Both the position numbers and the translations under genes were made by a program. From Bryobacterales bacterium (GTDB lineage: Bacteria > Acidobacteriota > Terriglobia > Bryobacterales > Bryobacteraceae): DNA of 64,000 nucleotides. The DNA is taken from contig PLEX01000197.1 in the NCBI GenBank assembly GCA_003136575.1, positions 1 through 64,000 on the forward strand. The letters run 5' to 3'. Of the stretch, positions 1-9,447 are shown in pieces (the stretch's first letter is position 1; every line of letters begins with the position of its first letter). The notes beneath the pieces are model-generated. The model saw only the letters and a list, made by a program, of their open reading frames with translations, was not told the DNA's origin and did no database searches.

Positions 1-489
1 CCCGTTCACATGAACGAGAGCATGAACAAGTTCCTGCGGGCATCGCGCGAACTCGAAAAGGAAATGGGCCGTACGCCCACCAACGACGAGATCAGCCGCC
101 GCATGGACATTCCGGTCGAAAAAGTCCAGAAGCTGAAGACGATTTCGCGCGACCCCGTGTCGCTCGAAACGCCGGTGGGCCGCGACGGCGAATCCGCGCT
201 GGGCGATCTGATCGAGGACCGCTGGGTGGGGTCCCCCGTGGACGCAGTGATCGAAACCAACGTCCGCGACGAGACGGCCGGAATTCTGAAAACGCTTTCT
301 CCGAAAGAGGAGAAGGTGATCCGGCTGCGATTCGGCATCGGCTGCGAGCGCGAGCATACGCTCGAAGAGATCGGCCAGGAGTTCGACGTCACGCGGGAAC
401 GCATTCGGCAGATCGAAGCGAAGGCTTTAAGGCAGTTGCGGGCGCCGGAGCGGGCGCGAAGGCTACGGGCGCTGTTGGCAGCGCGGTAG
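1..489 (+). CDS. rpoD: RNA polymerase primary sigma factor, C-terminal part (regions 3-4), truncated by window start
   Basis: Frame is open to base 1 (PVHMNESMNKF...); region 4.2 helix-turn-helix TLEEIGQEFDVTRERIRQIEAKALRQLR. Confidence 0.93.
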   Translation, partial: PVHMNESMNKFLRASRELEKEMGRTPTNDEISRRMDIPVEKVQKLKTISRDPVSLETPVGRDGESALGDLIEDRWVGSPVDAVIETNVRDETAGILKTLSPKEEKVIRLRFGIGCEREHTLEEIGQEFDVTRERIRQIEAKALRQLRAPERARRLRALLAAR

Positions 490-539
490 GCGCTGTTTTG
501 GGGTTTCGGCCTCAGCGCCTCCGCGACCAGGGCCGGTTT

Positions 540-1022
540 TCATTGCCGTGCCAGGGGTGCCGTCGCGTGCCGCTTAAGAATCACCGGAAGGTTCTGCGCA
601 AAGACGCTGCGTGCCACCACCATGTCGCAGCCGCTCTCCTGCGCTTCCAGCTTCAGTTCGGTCTGCACGTGCGAGACGAAGCCGATCGTGCTCACTCGCT
701 TCGTTTCGGGATCCGCCTTCATCGCGCGGATAATGCTTAGCGGTTCGGCGGTGTCGCAATTGAGGTCGAAGATCACCAGCGAAGGTTTCTCCTTCACCTT
801 TTCAAGCACGGTCGACTTATCCTTCAGGAATTCGACCGACATGCCCACTTTTTTCGCCATGTCGTGAATCTTGGCGGAAAAAAACAGGTCGTTCATTACC
901 GCGAGGATCTTGCGCGTAGGCACTGGCGGGGTCTGAACTGGCATCCGACTGAAAGAAGGGGAGAAATCGAATGGTAGCGCGGAGGCCACGTTCGCCGCAA
1001 CTTCTGTCGACACCACGCACAC
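540..1022 (-). CDS. Response-regulator receiver-like protein; start possibly 944 (MPVQTPP...)
   Basis: CheY-like pattern: KILAVMNDLFFSAKI...PSLVIFDLN...PLSIIRAMKADPETKRVSTIGFVSHV. Confidence 0.6.
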   Translation of the reverse strand: MCVVSTEVAANVASALPFDFSPSFSRMPVQTPPVPTRKILAVMNDLFFSAKIHDMAKKVGMSVEFLKDKSTVLEKVKEKPSLVIFDLNCDTAEPLSIIRAMKADPETKRVSTIGFVSHVQTELKLEAQESGCDMVVARSVFAQNLPVILKRHATAPLARQ

Positions 1023-1125
1023 GCCCGCTATATGATCTGTAGTGGCAAGGTGAGTTTTCCCTCACCCGGCGCGCGCGATTCGGGCCGCGCGATGGTGGCC
1101 AATTCGGAAAAGGACGGTTCTTCGA

Positions 1126-2772
1126 ATGAGGAAGGCTTTATTGCTCGCAATATCGGCGACGATGGCGGGCGCATTTATTTTATGCGCGGATTGGCCGAGT
1201 TCCAGCGGCAATCCCCAGCGCGATGGCTGGCAGAGAAGCGAAGCGAAACTTTCGCGGGAAAGCGCCGCTAATGGCGGCATCAAGCTGCTCTATTCCTACA
1301 AAGTGGATGCGAAAGCCCAGCGTATGGGTACGCCCGTCCTGCTCGGCAACATTATCGGCTGGAAGGGATTTAAAGCGCTGTTGTTCGTCGGCGGCAATTC
1401 CGACGTGTACTCCATAGATTTCTGGACGGGCAAACCTTACTTCAAGACCCATGTGGATGACAACGGCGCCAAGCCGCAGGCGACAGCCTCGACCGCGGTT
1501 TGTCCCGGCGGAATCACGGCTGGCGTCACGATGAGCGGGAACAGCGGCGGCGGACGCGGTGCAGGCGCGCCCGGTGGTCCGGGTGATGGACGCGGCGCAT
1601 CGGGTGGGCGCGGTGCGGCCCTCGGAGTTAACGGTGCCCCCGGCGGTCGCGGCGGTTCGGGCGTTGGTCGCGGTGGTGGAGCAGGTGCCGGCCGCGGCGG
1701 TGGCGGCCTTGGCCCGCACGTCTGGGCCGTGGGAGGCGACGGCAATCTCCAAACCTTGCGGCAGCAGGATGGCGATAACAAGGCGACCGCGCCGGCGAAG
1801 TTCCTGCCGTCAAACTCGCGCGTGAGCGATCTGGCTCTCAGTGGAACGGTGATCTACGCGGCAACACAAGCCGAGTGCGGCGGCAACCCGAACGCCTTAT
1901 ACGCAATCGATCTTTCGACACCCGATAAGAAGGTCACGTCGTTCCCGACCAACGGCAGCGGGTTTGCCGGATCGGCCAGCGTGGCAGTGAGCAACGACGG
2001 CAACACGGTCTACGGCTTGATCCCCGATGGGCAAGGTTCCGTTGCCGGCAAGTACAGCAACACAGTCGTCGCCCTCGGCGCGAAAGACCTCGCGGTCAAG
2101 GACTACTTCACTCCCTCAGGCGCGGCTCCGGCCGTGAAGAAAGGTGCGGATGTGCCGGGCGCGACTCCCACCGTATTCGCATGGAACGGTAAAGATGTCG
2201 TCGTTGCGGGCGGAACCGATGGCAGGATCTATCTGCTCGATTCGGTTTCGCTCGGTGGCGCCGACCATCACACGCCGCTCGCGCAAAGCGACATCTTCGC
2301 GGCGTCGGATGGCGTCAACGGCATCTGGAATGCCTTCGCAACCTGGGAAGACGCGGCCAACGGAAACGCTCGCTGGATTTATGCATCAATCTCTGGCGCT
2401 TCTCCGCTGAAGTTCCCGACAGCCAACGGCGCGGCTCCCACCGGTTCCATCGTCGCATTCAAAGTGGAAGACCGCGGCGGCAAGCCGGCTCTGACGGCGC
2501 AGTGGAGTTCGCGCGACATGATTTCGCCGGCCGCTCCCGCCGTGACCAACGGCCTCGTGTTCGCGCTGTCGACGGGACAGGGACGCGCCGGGGCTGCCAA
2601 CAAGAACGCGGTCCTGTATGCGCTCGATTCGTCTACGGGCAAAGAGATCTGGTCGAGCGGCACCACCGCGACCAGCTACGCGACCGGCGGAATCGCGATC
2701 GACGCTTCCATCGTGTTGTTCGCCACGCACGACAGCCAGGTGCATGCCTACGGAATACCGATTATTTTCTGA
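1126..2772 (+). CDS. Secreted PQQ-like beta-propeller protein with Gly/Arg-rich insert
   Basis: Signal-like N-terminus; DWPSSSGNPQRDGWQRSEAKL and YALDSSTGKEIWSSG propeller motifs. Confidence 0.8.
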   Translation: MRKALLLAISATMAGAFILCADWPSSSGNPQRDGWQRSEAKLSRESAANGGIKLLYSYKVDAKAQRMGTPVLLGNIIGWKGFKALLFVGGNSDVYSIDFWTGKPYFKTHVDDNGAKPQATASTAVCPGGITAGVTMSGNSGGGRGAGAPGGPGDGRGASGGRGAALGVNGAPGGRGGSGVGRGGGAGAGRGGGGLGPHVWAVGGDGNLQTLRQQDGDNKATAPAKFLPSNSRVSDLALSGTVIYAATQAECGGNPNALYAIDLSTPDKKVTSFPTNGSGFAGSASVAVSNDGNTVYGLIPDGQGSVAGKYSNTVVALGAKDLAVKDYFTPSGAAPAVKKGADVPGATPTVFAWNGKDVVVAGGTDGRIYLLDSVSLGGADHHTPLAQSDIFAASDGVNGIWNAFATWEDAANGNARWIYASISGASPLKFPTANGAAPTGSIVAFKVEDRGGKPALTAQWSSRDMISPAAPAVTNGLVFALSTGQGRAGAANKNAVLYALDSSTGKEIWSSGTTATSYATGGIAIDASIVLFATHDSQVHAYGIPIIF

Positions 2773-4373
2773 TGGAACAAGAGAGATCCGGAATGAGAAA
2801 ACAAGTCTATATCGCGATTGCGGCACTTACCTGCGGGCTGGGTTTCCAGCTTCTTCGGGCGGCGGACTGGACCACGGATGGCGGCGACCTCCAGCGCACC
2901 GGCTGGCAAAAAGACGAAAAGATCCTCTCGAAGGACAACGTCAAGAACCTGAAGCCGCTGTGGAAACTCAAGACGGATAACATCTCGAGAGCGCTGTTCT
3001 CTTTCACGCCGGCGTTGATTCTCAACAGCGTCCGAAGCGCCGGAACCACGAAGGAAATGGTCTATTTCGTCGGCGCGTCCGACAACCTGTACGCCGTCGA
3101 CGCCGCCACAGGCAAGCTCGCGTGGCAGAAGCATTTCACTTATGAAGCGCCTCCGGGGCGCGGCGGCGGTGGCGGGGGCAACAACGCCAACACGGATCCC
3201 GCGCACCTCGGCTTCCTCGGACCTGGCGGCAGCACGGATACTCCCGTCATCGGCCCTCCCGACGCGCAGGGCCGCCGGCCGATTTATATGACGGATGGCG
3301 GCGGCATGCTGCACACTCTCGATACCGCGAACGGCGAAGATCTCACGCCGCCTTTCCGCTTCGGGCAGAGTAAGTTCCCGCTGCAACTGGTCGGCAACAC
3401 GTTGTGGGCGCCGATCGGCGGCGGCATGGCGGCGACCAAGCTCGACGACCCGACGCATCACGTCTACATGACTCAGGGCATGGGCCGCAGCGGCGGTTTG
3501 TGGGGACTGCGCGGCGCGGCGGTCGATTCGACCGGCACCATCTGGTCTACCACCGGCGACGGCAACGTGGACACAAGCGATCCGAATAACCTGATCATCG
3601 CGAACAGCATGGTGGCCTTCCAGATCGATGGCGACCACGTCAAGGTGAAGGACTACTTCACGCCAGCGAACTGGTACTGGCTCTGGAAGCGCGATCTCGA
3701 TCCGAACAACACCGCGACGATTTTCACGTACAAAGGCCGCGAATTGCTGGTGGCGTCCGGCAAGGAGTGCCGCTTATTCCTGCTCGATCCGAAGAGTCCC
3801 GGCGGGGCCGATCACCACACGCCTCTTTATAAGACTCCGCTTTTCTGCAACGAAGACGCCGATTTCCAGGACCAGGGAAGCTGGGGCGCTCTTTCCACCT
3901 GGGAAGACGCATCGGGAACGCGCTGGGTGCTGGCGCCTTTCTGGGGTCCGGTCCATTCGCAGTTCAGATTCCCGACGGTGAATACGCCCGTGGCGAAGGA
4001 AGGCGGCGTGGCCGCGTTTAAGGTGCAGGAGACCGCGGGCAAAGTGGAACTCGTGCCGGTTTGGGTGTCGCGCGACATGCATCGCGGCTATCCGCCGGTG
4101 ATCGCCAACGGCGTGGTCTACGCATACGGCAGCGGCGAGGAGACGAAGCAGGCATGGCCGGATATCGGTCTGAATTTCGATTCGTCGATTCGCGCGGGGA
4201 AGTCCGGCCACGCGACGATCTACGCGCTCGACGGGCAGACGGGCAAGGAACTCTGGTCGAGCGGCGATACGATAACGGCGTTCAACCATTTTGCGGGGCT
4301 GTCGATCGCGAACGGGAAGATTTATCTGGGGACCTACGACGGTACGTTCTGGGCGTTCGGGCTGCCGAAGTAG
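2772..4373 (+). CDS. Secreted PQQ-like beta-propeller protein, paralog of the preceding gene (start 2772 or 2793)
   Basis: MRKQVYIAIAALTCGLGFQ signal peptide; DWTTDGGDLQRTGWQKDEKIL; YALDGQTGKELWSSGD; TGATG overlap with upstream stop. Confidence 0.82.
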   Translation: MEQERSGMRKQVYIAIAALTCGLGFQLLRAADWTTDGGDLQRTGWQKDEKILSKDNVKNLKPLWKLKTDNISRALFSFTPALILNSVRSAGTTKEMVYFVGASDNLYAVDAATGKLAWQKHFTYEAPPGRGGGGGGNNANTDPAHLGFLGPGGSTDTPVIGPPDAQGRRPIYMTDGGGMLHTLDTANGEDLTPPFRFGQSKFPLQLVGNTLWAPIGGGMAATKLDDPTHHVYMTQGMGRSGGLWGLRGAAVDSTGTIWSTTGDGNVDTSDPNNLIIANSMVAFQIDGDHVKVKDYFTPANWYWLWKRDLDPNNTATIFTYKGRELLVASGKECRLFLLDPKSPGGADHHTPLYKTPLFCNEDADFQDQGSWGALSTWEDASGTRWVLAPFWGPVHSQFRFPTVNTPVAKEGGVAAFKVQETAGKVELVPVWVSRDMHRGYPPVIANGVVYAYGSGEETKQAWPDIGLNFDSSIRAGKSGHATIYALDGQTGKELWSSGDTITAFNHFAGLSIANGKIYLGTYDGTFWAFGLPK

Positions 4374-4491
4374 CAGAGTCTCGTTTGGCGAACAGTGATC
4401 GAAAGGGCGACTGATGCATTCGCAGGCGGCTGCGGCTGCTCGTAGGTCATAGAATAGAGAGCACGGCAGCACTCAAGAAATTGCCTCCAGG

Positions 4492-4695
4492 GTGTCGGTA
4501 GCGTTGGCGCATGCTGTAGACACCTTCGGAACGGAAGAACGCGCTCGCCTGTGGATGAGAATATCCCTTTCTGAACTCGGAAGCCGTCCACCCGAGAAGA
4601 TGTTCATGAATGATCCCAGGAGTTCTGAAGTGGAGGCGGTCCTTACGCCACCGGCACCGGGCAAAAGGGGGACGTTGAAACAGCGTCGATTGTGA
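4492..4695 (+). pseudogene. Remnant of Xre/MbcA/ParS-type antitoxin (toxin-binding C-terminal domain only)
   Basis: ALAHAVDTFGTEERARLWMRISLSELGSRPPEKMFMNDPRSSEVEAVL resembles the MbcA/ParS/Xre C-terminal domain; no N-terminal DNA-binding part. Confidence 0.6.
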
Positions 4696-4815
4696 GATGC
4701 TCTACGCGTCAGAGTCCGTGGCGTTGGCATGTCTGGAGGTGCTCATACGCATCAAGAATGCAATCCTGTTCCCGCTCGACTACATGTATGCTAAGTTCGT
4801 TTCAGTCGATGGCTG
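4673..4815 (+). pseudogene. Remnant of RES-domain toxin with nonsense codon in the GGRWN motif
   Basis: In the frame of the 4697 ORF, read upstream: GGG GGA CGT TGA AAC AGC GTC GAT TGT GAG ATG CTC TAC GCG TCA GAG = GGR*NSVDCEMLYASES, then VALACLEVLIRIKNAILFPLDYMYAKFVSVDG. Confidence 0.65.
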
Positions 4816-4903
4816 CTGCTGGCCGCGTATAGCCCCCGACCATGTAGTCCGGCAGGGCTTCAAACCGCGCAGAACCGGCGTTCTATAGTAGTCGGGGGAG
4901 GCG

Positions 4904-5311
4904 ATGAAGATGGCTGGTGGACTGAAAGAGTTTCTTTTGCGCGGGAACGTAGTGGATCTCGCGGTAGGCGTCGTCATAGGTGCGGCATTCGGATCCGTGG
5001 TGGCGGAGTTCACCAAGGATTTGCTGACACCGCTGATCGCCGCCATGGTCGGAAAGCCCGACTTTTCCGCGATTGCATTTGAAGTGAACGGCAGTAAGTT
5101 CCTGGTGGGGAATTTTGTCAACGCCACCATCTCGTTTCTGCTGGTTGCCACGGCCGTTTATTATTTCGTGGTCGTTCCGGTGAACGCTCTCATGGCGCGA
5201 ATGAAGAAGGAGCCGCCGCCGGCCGACCCCACGACGAAGAAATGCCCCGAGTGCCTCAGTGAAATTCAGATCGGCGCCAAACGCTGCGCGTTCTGTACCT
5301 CGCAGATCTGA
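4904..5311 (+). CDS. mscL: Large-conductance mechanosensitive channel with C-terminal zinc-ribbon-like tail
   Basis: LKEFLLRGNVVDLAVGVVIGAAFGSVV signature; tail CPECLSEIQIGAKRCAFC. Confidence 0.95.
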   Translation: MKMAGGLKEFLLRGNVVDLAVGVVIGAAFGSVVAEFTKDLLTPLIAAMVGKPDFSAIAFEVNGSKFLVGNFVNATISFLLVATAVYYFVVVPVNALMARMKKEPPPADPTTKKCPECLSEIQIGAKRCAFCTSQI

Positions 5312-5410
5312 GGGTTTCGACAGCCGCCGTCGCGTCACCCCCGGCCCGTACGTTCCGATAATGTCCGGTGCAGGAATAGGAAACGCCGACCCGCAGTATC
5401 GATTTGCTCT

Positions 5411-5518
5411 CCCTGCGAGCCCAGCGGCGACTCCGCCGACGACCACGAACGCAACGCCATGACGGGCCAGCACAGTCAGGATATCCGCAAAATCAGGACC
5501 GGGGCTGGAGGGATTCAC
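5411..5518 (-). pseudogene. N-terminal stub of a nucleotidyltransferase-like (AbiEii/MNT-like) gene
   Basis: [36 protein letters not shown], then loss of family-like sequence. Confidence 0.5.
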
Positions 5519-5718
5519 GGAGCCTCAGTACGGAATTCACGTGGTTCTGCAGGACAACGAGCCGCTGTTGTGGCGACAGAGACAGGAGGCGACGGCGTCT
5601 TTACTACCGCCAAGGCGATGAGCCGGTGGTCCGAAGCCGGTTCGCTCGCCTGCGCTCGCATGCCGCATTCAAAATATCCCGGCAGCCCTGTGTTACGGTA
5701 GTGATTTCCACCCCCACA

Positions 5719-6420
5719 ATGAATATTGACCGCACTATCGCGCGTCTCATAGACCACACTATTCTCAAACCGGAAGCGCTGAGGGCGGAAGTAAAAACGG
5801 TCTGCGCGGAGGCTCTGCGATTCGGGTTTGCGAGTGTCTGCGTGAATTCGTTCTGGGTGCCGCTCGTTGCCTCGGAGTTGAAGGAGTCGCCCGTGAAAGT
5901 GTGCACCGTTGCGGGGTTCCCGATGGGCGCGGCGAGCACGGCCGCAAAGGTCGCCGAAACGCGCGCGGCCATTCTGGATGGCGCAGAAGAGATCGACATG
6001 GTCATCAACCTGGGCGCGCTTCGTGGCGGGGAACGCAGCGTTGTGGAGTTGGACATCCGGGCAATAGTCGAGGTCAGCCACTCGTACAGCGCGATCGTTA
6101 AGGTAATCATCGAAACTGCGTTGCTGACCGACGAGGAGAAGGTGCTCGCATGCCAGCTGTCGCAGACAGCCGGCGCCGACTTTGTCAAGACGTCGACAGG
6201 CTTCAGCAAGACGGGCGCCACTGTAGAAGATGTTGCGCTGATGCGGCGCACGGTCGGGCCGTCGATGGGCGTCAAAGCTTCGGGCGGAATCAGAACGCTC
6301 GAAGATCTGGGGGCGATGGTGGCTGCCGGCGCGACGCGTATCGGGGCCAGCGCGAGCGTCCGAATCGTTGAAAGTATTGGCGCGGGCACCGAGAGCAGCG
6401 CCGCGGACTCGGACACGTAG
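5719..6420 (+). CDS. deoC: Deoxyribose-phosphate aldolase
   Basis: [20 protein letters not shown]...[39 protein letters not shown]. Confidence 0.95.
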   Translation: MNIDRTIARLIDHTILKPEALRAEVKTVCAEALRFGFASVCVNSFWVPLVASELKESPVKVCTVAGFPMGAASTAAKVAETRAAILDGAEEIDMVINLGALRGGERSVVELDIRAIVEVSHSYSAIVKVIIETALLTDEEKVLACQLSQTAGADFVKTSTGFSKTGATVEDVALMRRTVGPSMGVKASGGIRTLEDLGAMVAAGATRIGASASVRIVESIGAGTESSAADSDT

Positions 6421-6422
6421 AT

Positions 6423-8174
6423 ATGCGATCGCCGCGCGCCAGGGTTCCCGTGCAATTCCGCGAACGCACGGACCTGCTGGATTTTCTCCTCGAAGTGTCG
6501 ACCGTCATGGCCGAGACTCTCGATCTTGACGAGTTGCTTGGAAGCGTAGCGAAAATCGTGCGGCGCGTCATCCCGTACGATCTGTTCGCGATACTCTTGT
6601 TCAACGAAAAGCGGCGGGATCTCCGTATCCGGTACGCTGTCGGACACCGGGAAGACGTGGTTCGGAATCTGAGCATCGGGTTGGGCGAAGGGATCGTCGG
6701 CGCGGCGGCTGAGACCCGTGAGCCCGTTCTGGTCGTCGACACGACCACCGATCCAAGGTATCTGCAGACGTCGGACGTTGTCCGATGCGAGCTCAGCGTG
6801 CCCATGATCGCCCGACGGCGGCTCGTCGGCGTCATCGACGTGCAGTCCGCCCGGACCGGTGCCTATTCCGACTACGACCGCGCTTTGCTGCGCCTCATCG
6901 GCGGCCGCGTGGGCGCGGCGATCGACAACGCGCAGCTCTATCGACGCGCCGAGCGCCAATACCGAACCATCCGCGCGCTGTCGCGAATTTCGCACGAGTT
7001 TTCGTCGATTCTCGACCTCGACGAACTTCTGGGCAAGGTTGCGTCCAGCGTCCGGAATCTGATCGATTACAGCGCCTTCAGTATTCTCCTGGTGGACGCG
7101 GAGCGAAAATTTCTGCGGCACCGGTTCAGCCTTCGTTACGACGAGCGCGTGAGCATCGACCATATCCCGATGGGGAAGGGCATCACCGGCGCGGCGGCCG
7201 TGGGACGGGAGATCGTGCGCGTGCACGATACGGCCTCCGACCCGCGCTACATCGCGACCGATTCCGGCATTCGCAGCGAACTCGCGGTTCCGTTGATGGT
7301 GCATGACGTCGTGATCGGCGTGATGAACCTCGAAAGCGAGCGAATCGGCTTCTTCACGGAAGAACACGCCCGAACGATGAGCCTGCTGGCGCCTTCGGTA
7401 GCCATCGCGACCGAGAATGCGCGCCTCTATCAGGAAATTGGCGAGCGCGAGCGGCTGATGCAGGCCGATTTGCGGGCGGCGTTCGATCTGCAGACGGTCT
7501 TGCTCCCGCAGGAAGCTCCCGAAGTGCAGGGACTCGATATAGCGATCGGCTTGCGGCCCGCGCGGGAGATCAGCGGCGACCTGTACGACTTTTACGCCCA
7601 CGCCGATTCGCAGATGCAGATCGCATTCGGCGATTCCAGCGGCAAAGGCGCGGCCGCGGCCCTGTTCGGCGCGATGGTAAACGGGCTGATGGGAACCCTG
7701 GCGCCCCGGCGCCGCCGGCCCGCGGCGTTGATGAAAGCCCTGAACGATGCGCTGGTGAGCCGCAAGGTGGAGGGACGGTACCTCACGCTTCTGCTTCTGC
7801 TCTGGGATCCGCGGAGCCTTTCGTTCACGATGGCGAATGCGGGTGGATCGCCGCCTATGATCCTCCGGGACGGCGAGATCGTCGATCTTCGCGTGGAAGG
7901 TGTTCCGTTAGGACTCTTGCCCGATCGCGAATACGAGGAAATCGCTTTCGAAGCGCGCCCTGGCGATCTGGTGACGCTCTTTTCCGACGGCGTATCGGAC
8001 CACGAGTCGGAAACGCACGAAGACTACGGCACCGGCCGCCTCGGACAAATACTGCAACGCCACTGTGCGCTCAGCCCGGCGGAACTGGTGAAAGAGATAT
8101 TCGCGGATCTCGACAGATTTAATGCCGCGCGGTTCGACGATCAGACGTTGATTGTCATGCGGGTTACAGGGTAG
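6423..8174 (+). CDS. GAF-GAF-SpoIIE (PP2C-type, RsbU-like) serine phosphatase
   Basis: Two GAF-like repeats; ARE ISGDLYDFY, GDSSGKGAAAALF, SDGVSDHE phosphatase motifs. Confidence 0.88.
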   Translation: MRSPRARVPVQFRERTDLLDFLLEVSTVMAETLDLDELLGSVAKIVRRVIPYDLFAILLFNEKRRDLRIRYAVGHREDVVRNLSIGLGEGIVGAAAETREPVLVVDTTTDPRYLQTSDVVRCELSVPMIARRRLVGVIDVQSARTGAYSDYDRALLRLIGGRVGAAIDNAQLYRRAERQYRTIRALSRISHEFSSILDLDELLGKVASSVRNLIDYSAFSILLVDAERKFLRHRFSLRYDERVSIDHIPMGKGITGAAAVGREIVRVHDTASDPRYIATDSGIRSELAVPLMVHDVVIGVMNLESERIGFFTEEHARTMSLLAPSVAIATENARLYQEIGERERLMQADLRAAFDLQTVLLPQEAPEVQGLDIAIGLRPAREISGDLYDFYAHADSQMQIAFGDSSGKGAAAALFGAMVNGLMGTLAPRRRRPAALMKALNDALVSRKVEGRYLTLLLLLWDPRSLSFTMANAGGSPPMILRDGEIVDLRVEGVPLGLLPDREYEEIAFEARPGDLVTLFSDGVSDHESETHEDYGTGRLGQILQRHCALSPAELVKEIFADLDRFNAARFDDQTLIVMRVTG

Positions 8175-8208
8175 CGATACGGCGTTCGGCAGCGACAGGA
8201 CATTGAGG

Positions 8209-9447
8209 ATGTTCCACTACAAAGACGGAAGGCTGTTCTGCGAAAAGGTCGACCTGGAGGATATTGCCGAAGGCGCCGGAACGCCCTGCTACGTATACTC
8301 GACGCAGTCGATACTCGACGCCTGGCGAGCGTATGACGATGCGTTTGGCGATCTCCCGCATCTGGTTTGTTACGCCGTAAAGGCCAACTCTTCGCTGGCC
8401 GTTCTTGCGATGCTGGCGCGGGCGGGTTCCGGTTTCGATATCGTTTCGGGCGGCGAGTTGTTCCGCGTGCTGAAAGCCGGTGGCGATCCTGCGCGGATCG
8501 TGTTTTCCGGCGTCGGCAAGACGCCCGCCGAAATTGAACTTGCTCTACGGTCGGGTATCCGGAATTTCAACTGCGAGTCCGAAGGCGAATTGAGCGTAAT
8601 CGACTCTATGGCTGGAAGGCTCGGTGTGACGGCGCGGTACTCTCTGCGGGTCAACCCCGACGTGGATGCCGTGACACATCCCTACATCAGCACGGGCTTG
8701 CGGGATCACAAGTTCGGCATCGATATCGGGGTTGCGAGGGAAGTCTACGCGCGAGCCCGATCTTTGCGTAATGTCCAGGCGTCGGGCGTGAGTTGCCATA
8801 TCGGTTCGCAGATTCTCGACTACTCGCCGATACTCGAAGCCGCCGGAAAAGTGCTCGGTCTGATCGAGACGCTTCAGGCCGACGGATTGCCGGTCGATCA
8901 CGTGGATCTGGGAGGAGGGCTTGGCATCGCGTACGAGGCGGCCGACCAGGCGCCGGGAATTAGCGACTTCATCACCGATCTGCGCGACCGCATCGGCCGC
9001 GCGCGCCTCACGGTAATGATCGAGCCGGGGCGGTCGATCGTGGGTCCGGCGGGTGTGCTGCTTACAAGGGTGCTCTATCGGAAGAAGAGTCCGGCGAAGG
9101 AATTCATCATAGTGGATGCCGCGATGAACGACCTGATCCGACCGGCTCTGTACAAGGCTCATCATGAGATCATGCCGCTGCGCCAACGGGAAGGCGACTC
9201 GCTGATTGCGGATATTGTGGGACCGGTGTGCGAAACCGGCGATTTCCTCGCCCGCGACCGCGAGATCGCCGACGTGAAGCCCGGCGACCTTCTGGCGGTC
9301 TGTTCGGCCGGCGCGTACGGATTTGTTCAGGCTTCGAATTACAACTCGCGGCCCCGTGGCGCGGAGGTACTGGTGGAAGGTGTCGCGTGGCGCTTGATCC
9401 GCGCCCGTGAAACATACGAAGATCTTATAAACGGAGAAACCGTATGA
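8209..9447 (+). CDS. lysA: Diaminopimelate decarboxylase
   Basis: CYAVKANSSLAVL (PLP lysine), VDHVDLGGGLGI, EPGRSIVGPAGVL, SAGAYGFVQASNYNSRPR. Confidence 0.95.
   Translation: MFHYKDGRLFCEKVDLEDIAEGAGTPCYVYSTQSILDAWRAYDDAFGDLPHLVCYAVKANSSLAVLAMLARAGSGFDIVSGGELFRVLKAGGDPARIVFSGVGKTPAEIELALRSGIRNFNCESEGELSVIDSMAGRLGVTARYSLRVNPDVDAVTHPYISTGLRDHKFGIDIGVAREVYARARSLRNVQASGVSCHIGSQILDYSPILEAAGKVLGLIETLQADGLPVDHVDLGGGLGIAYEAADQAPGISDFITDLRDRIGRARLTVMIEPGRSIVGPAGVLLTRVLYRKKSPAKEFIIVDAAMNDLIRPALYKAHHEIMPLRQREGDSLIADIVGPVCETGDFLARDREIADVKPGDLLAVCSAGAYGFVQASNYNSRPRGAEVLVEGVAWRLIRARETYEDLINGETV

Noticed and set aside
5604-7601. 665-aa minus-strand ORF
   Set aside because: Antisense shadow of deoC and the GAF-SpoIIE phosphatase; Arg/Ala/Asp-rich with no family features.
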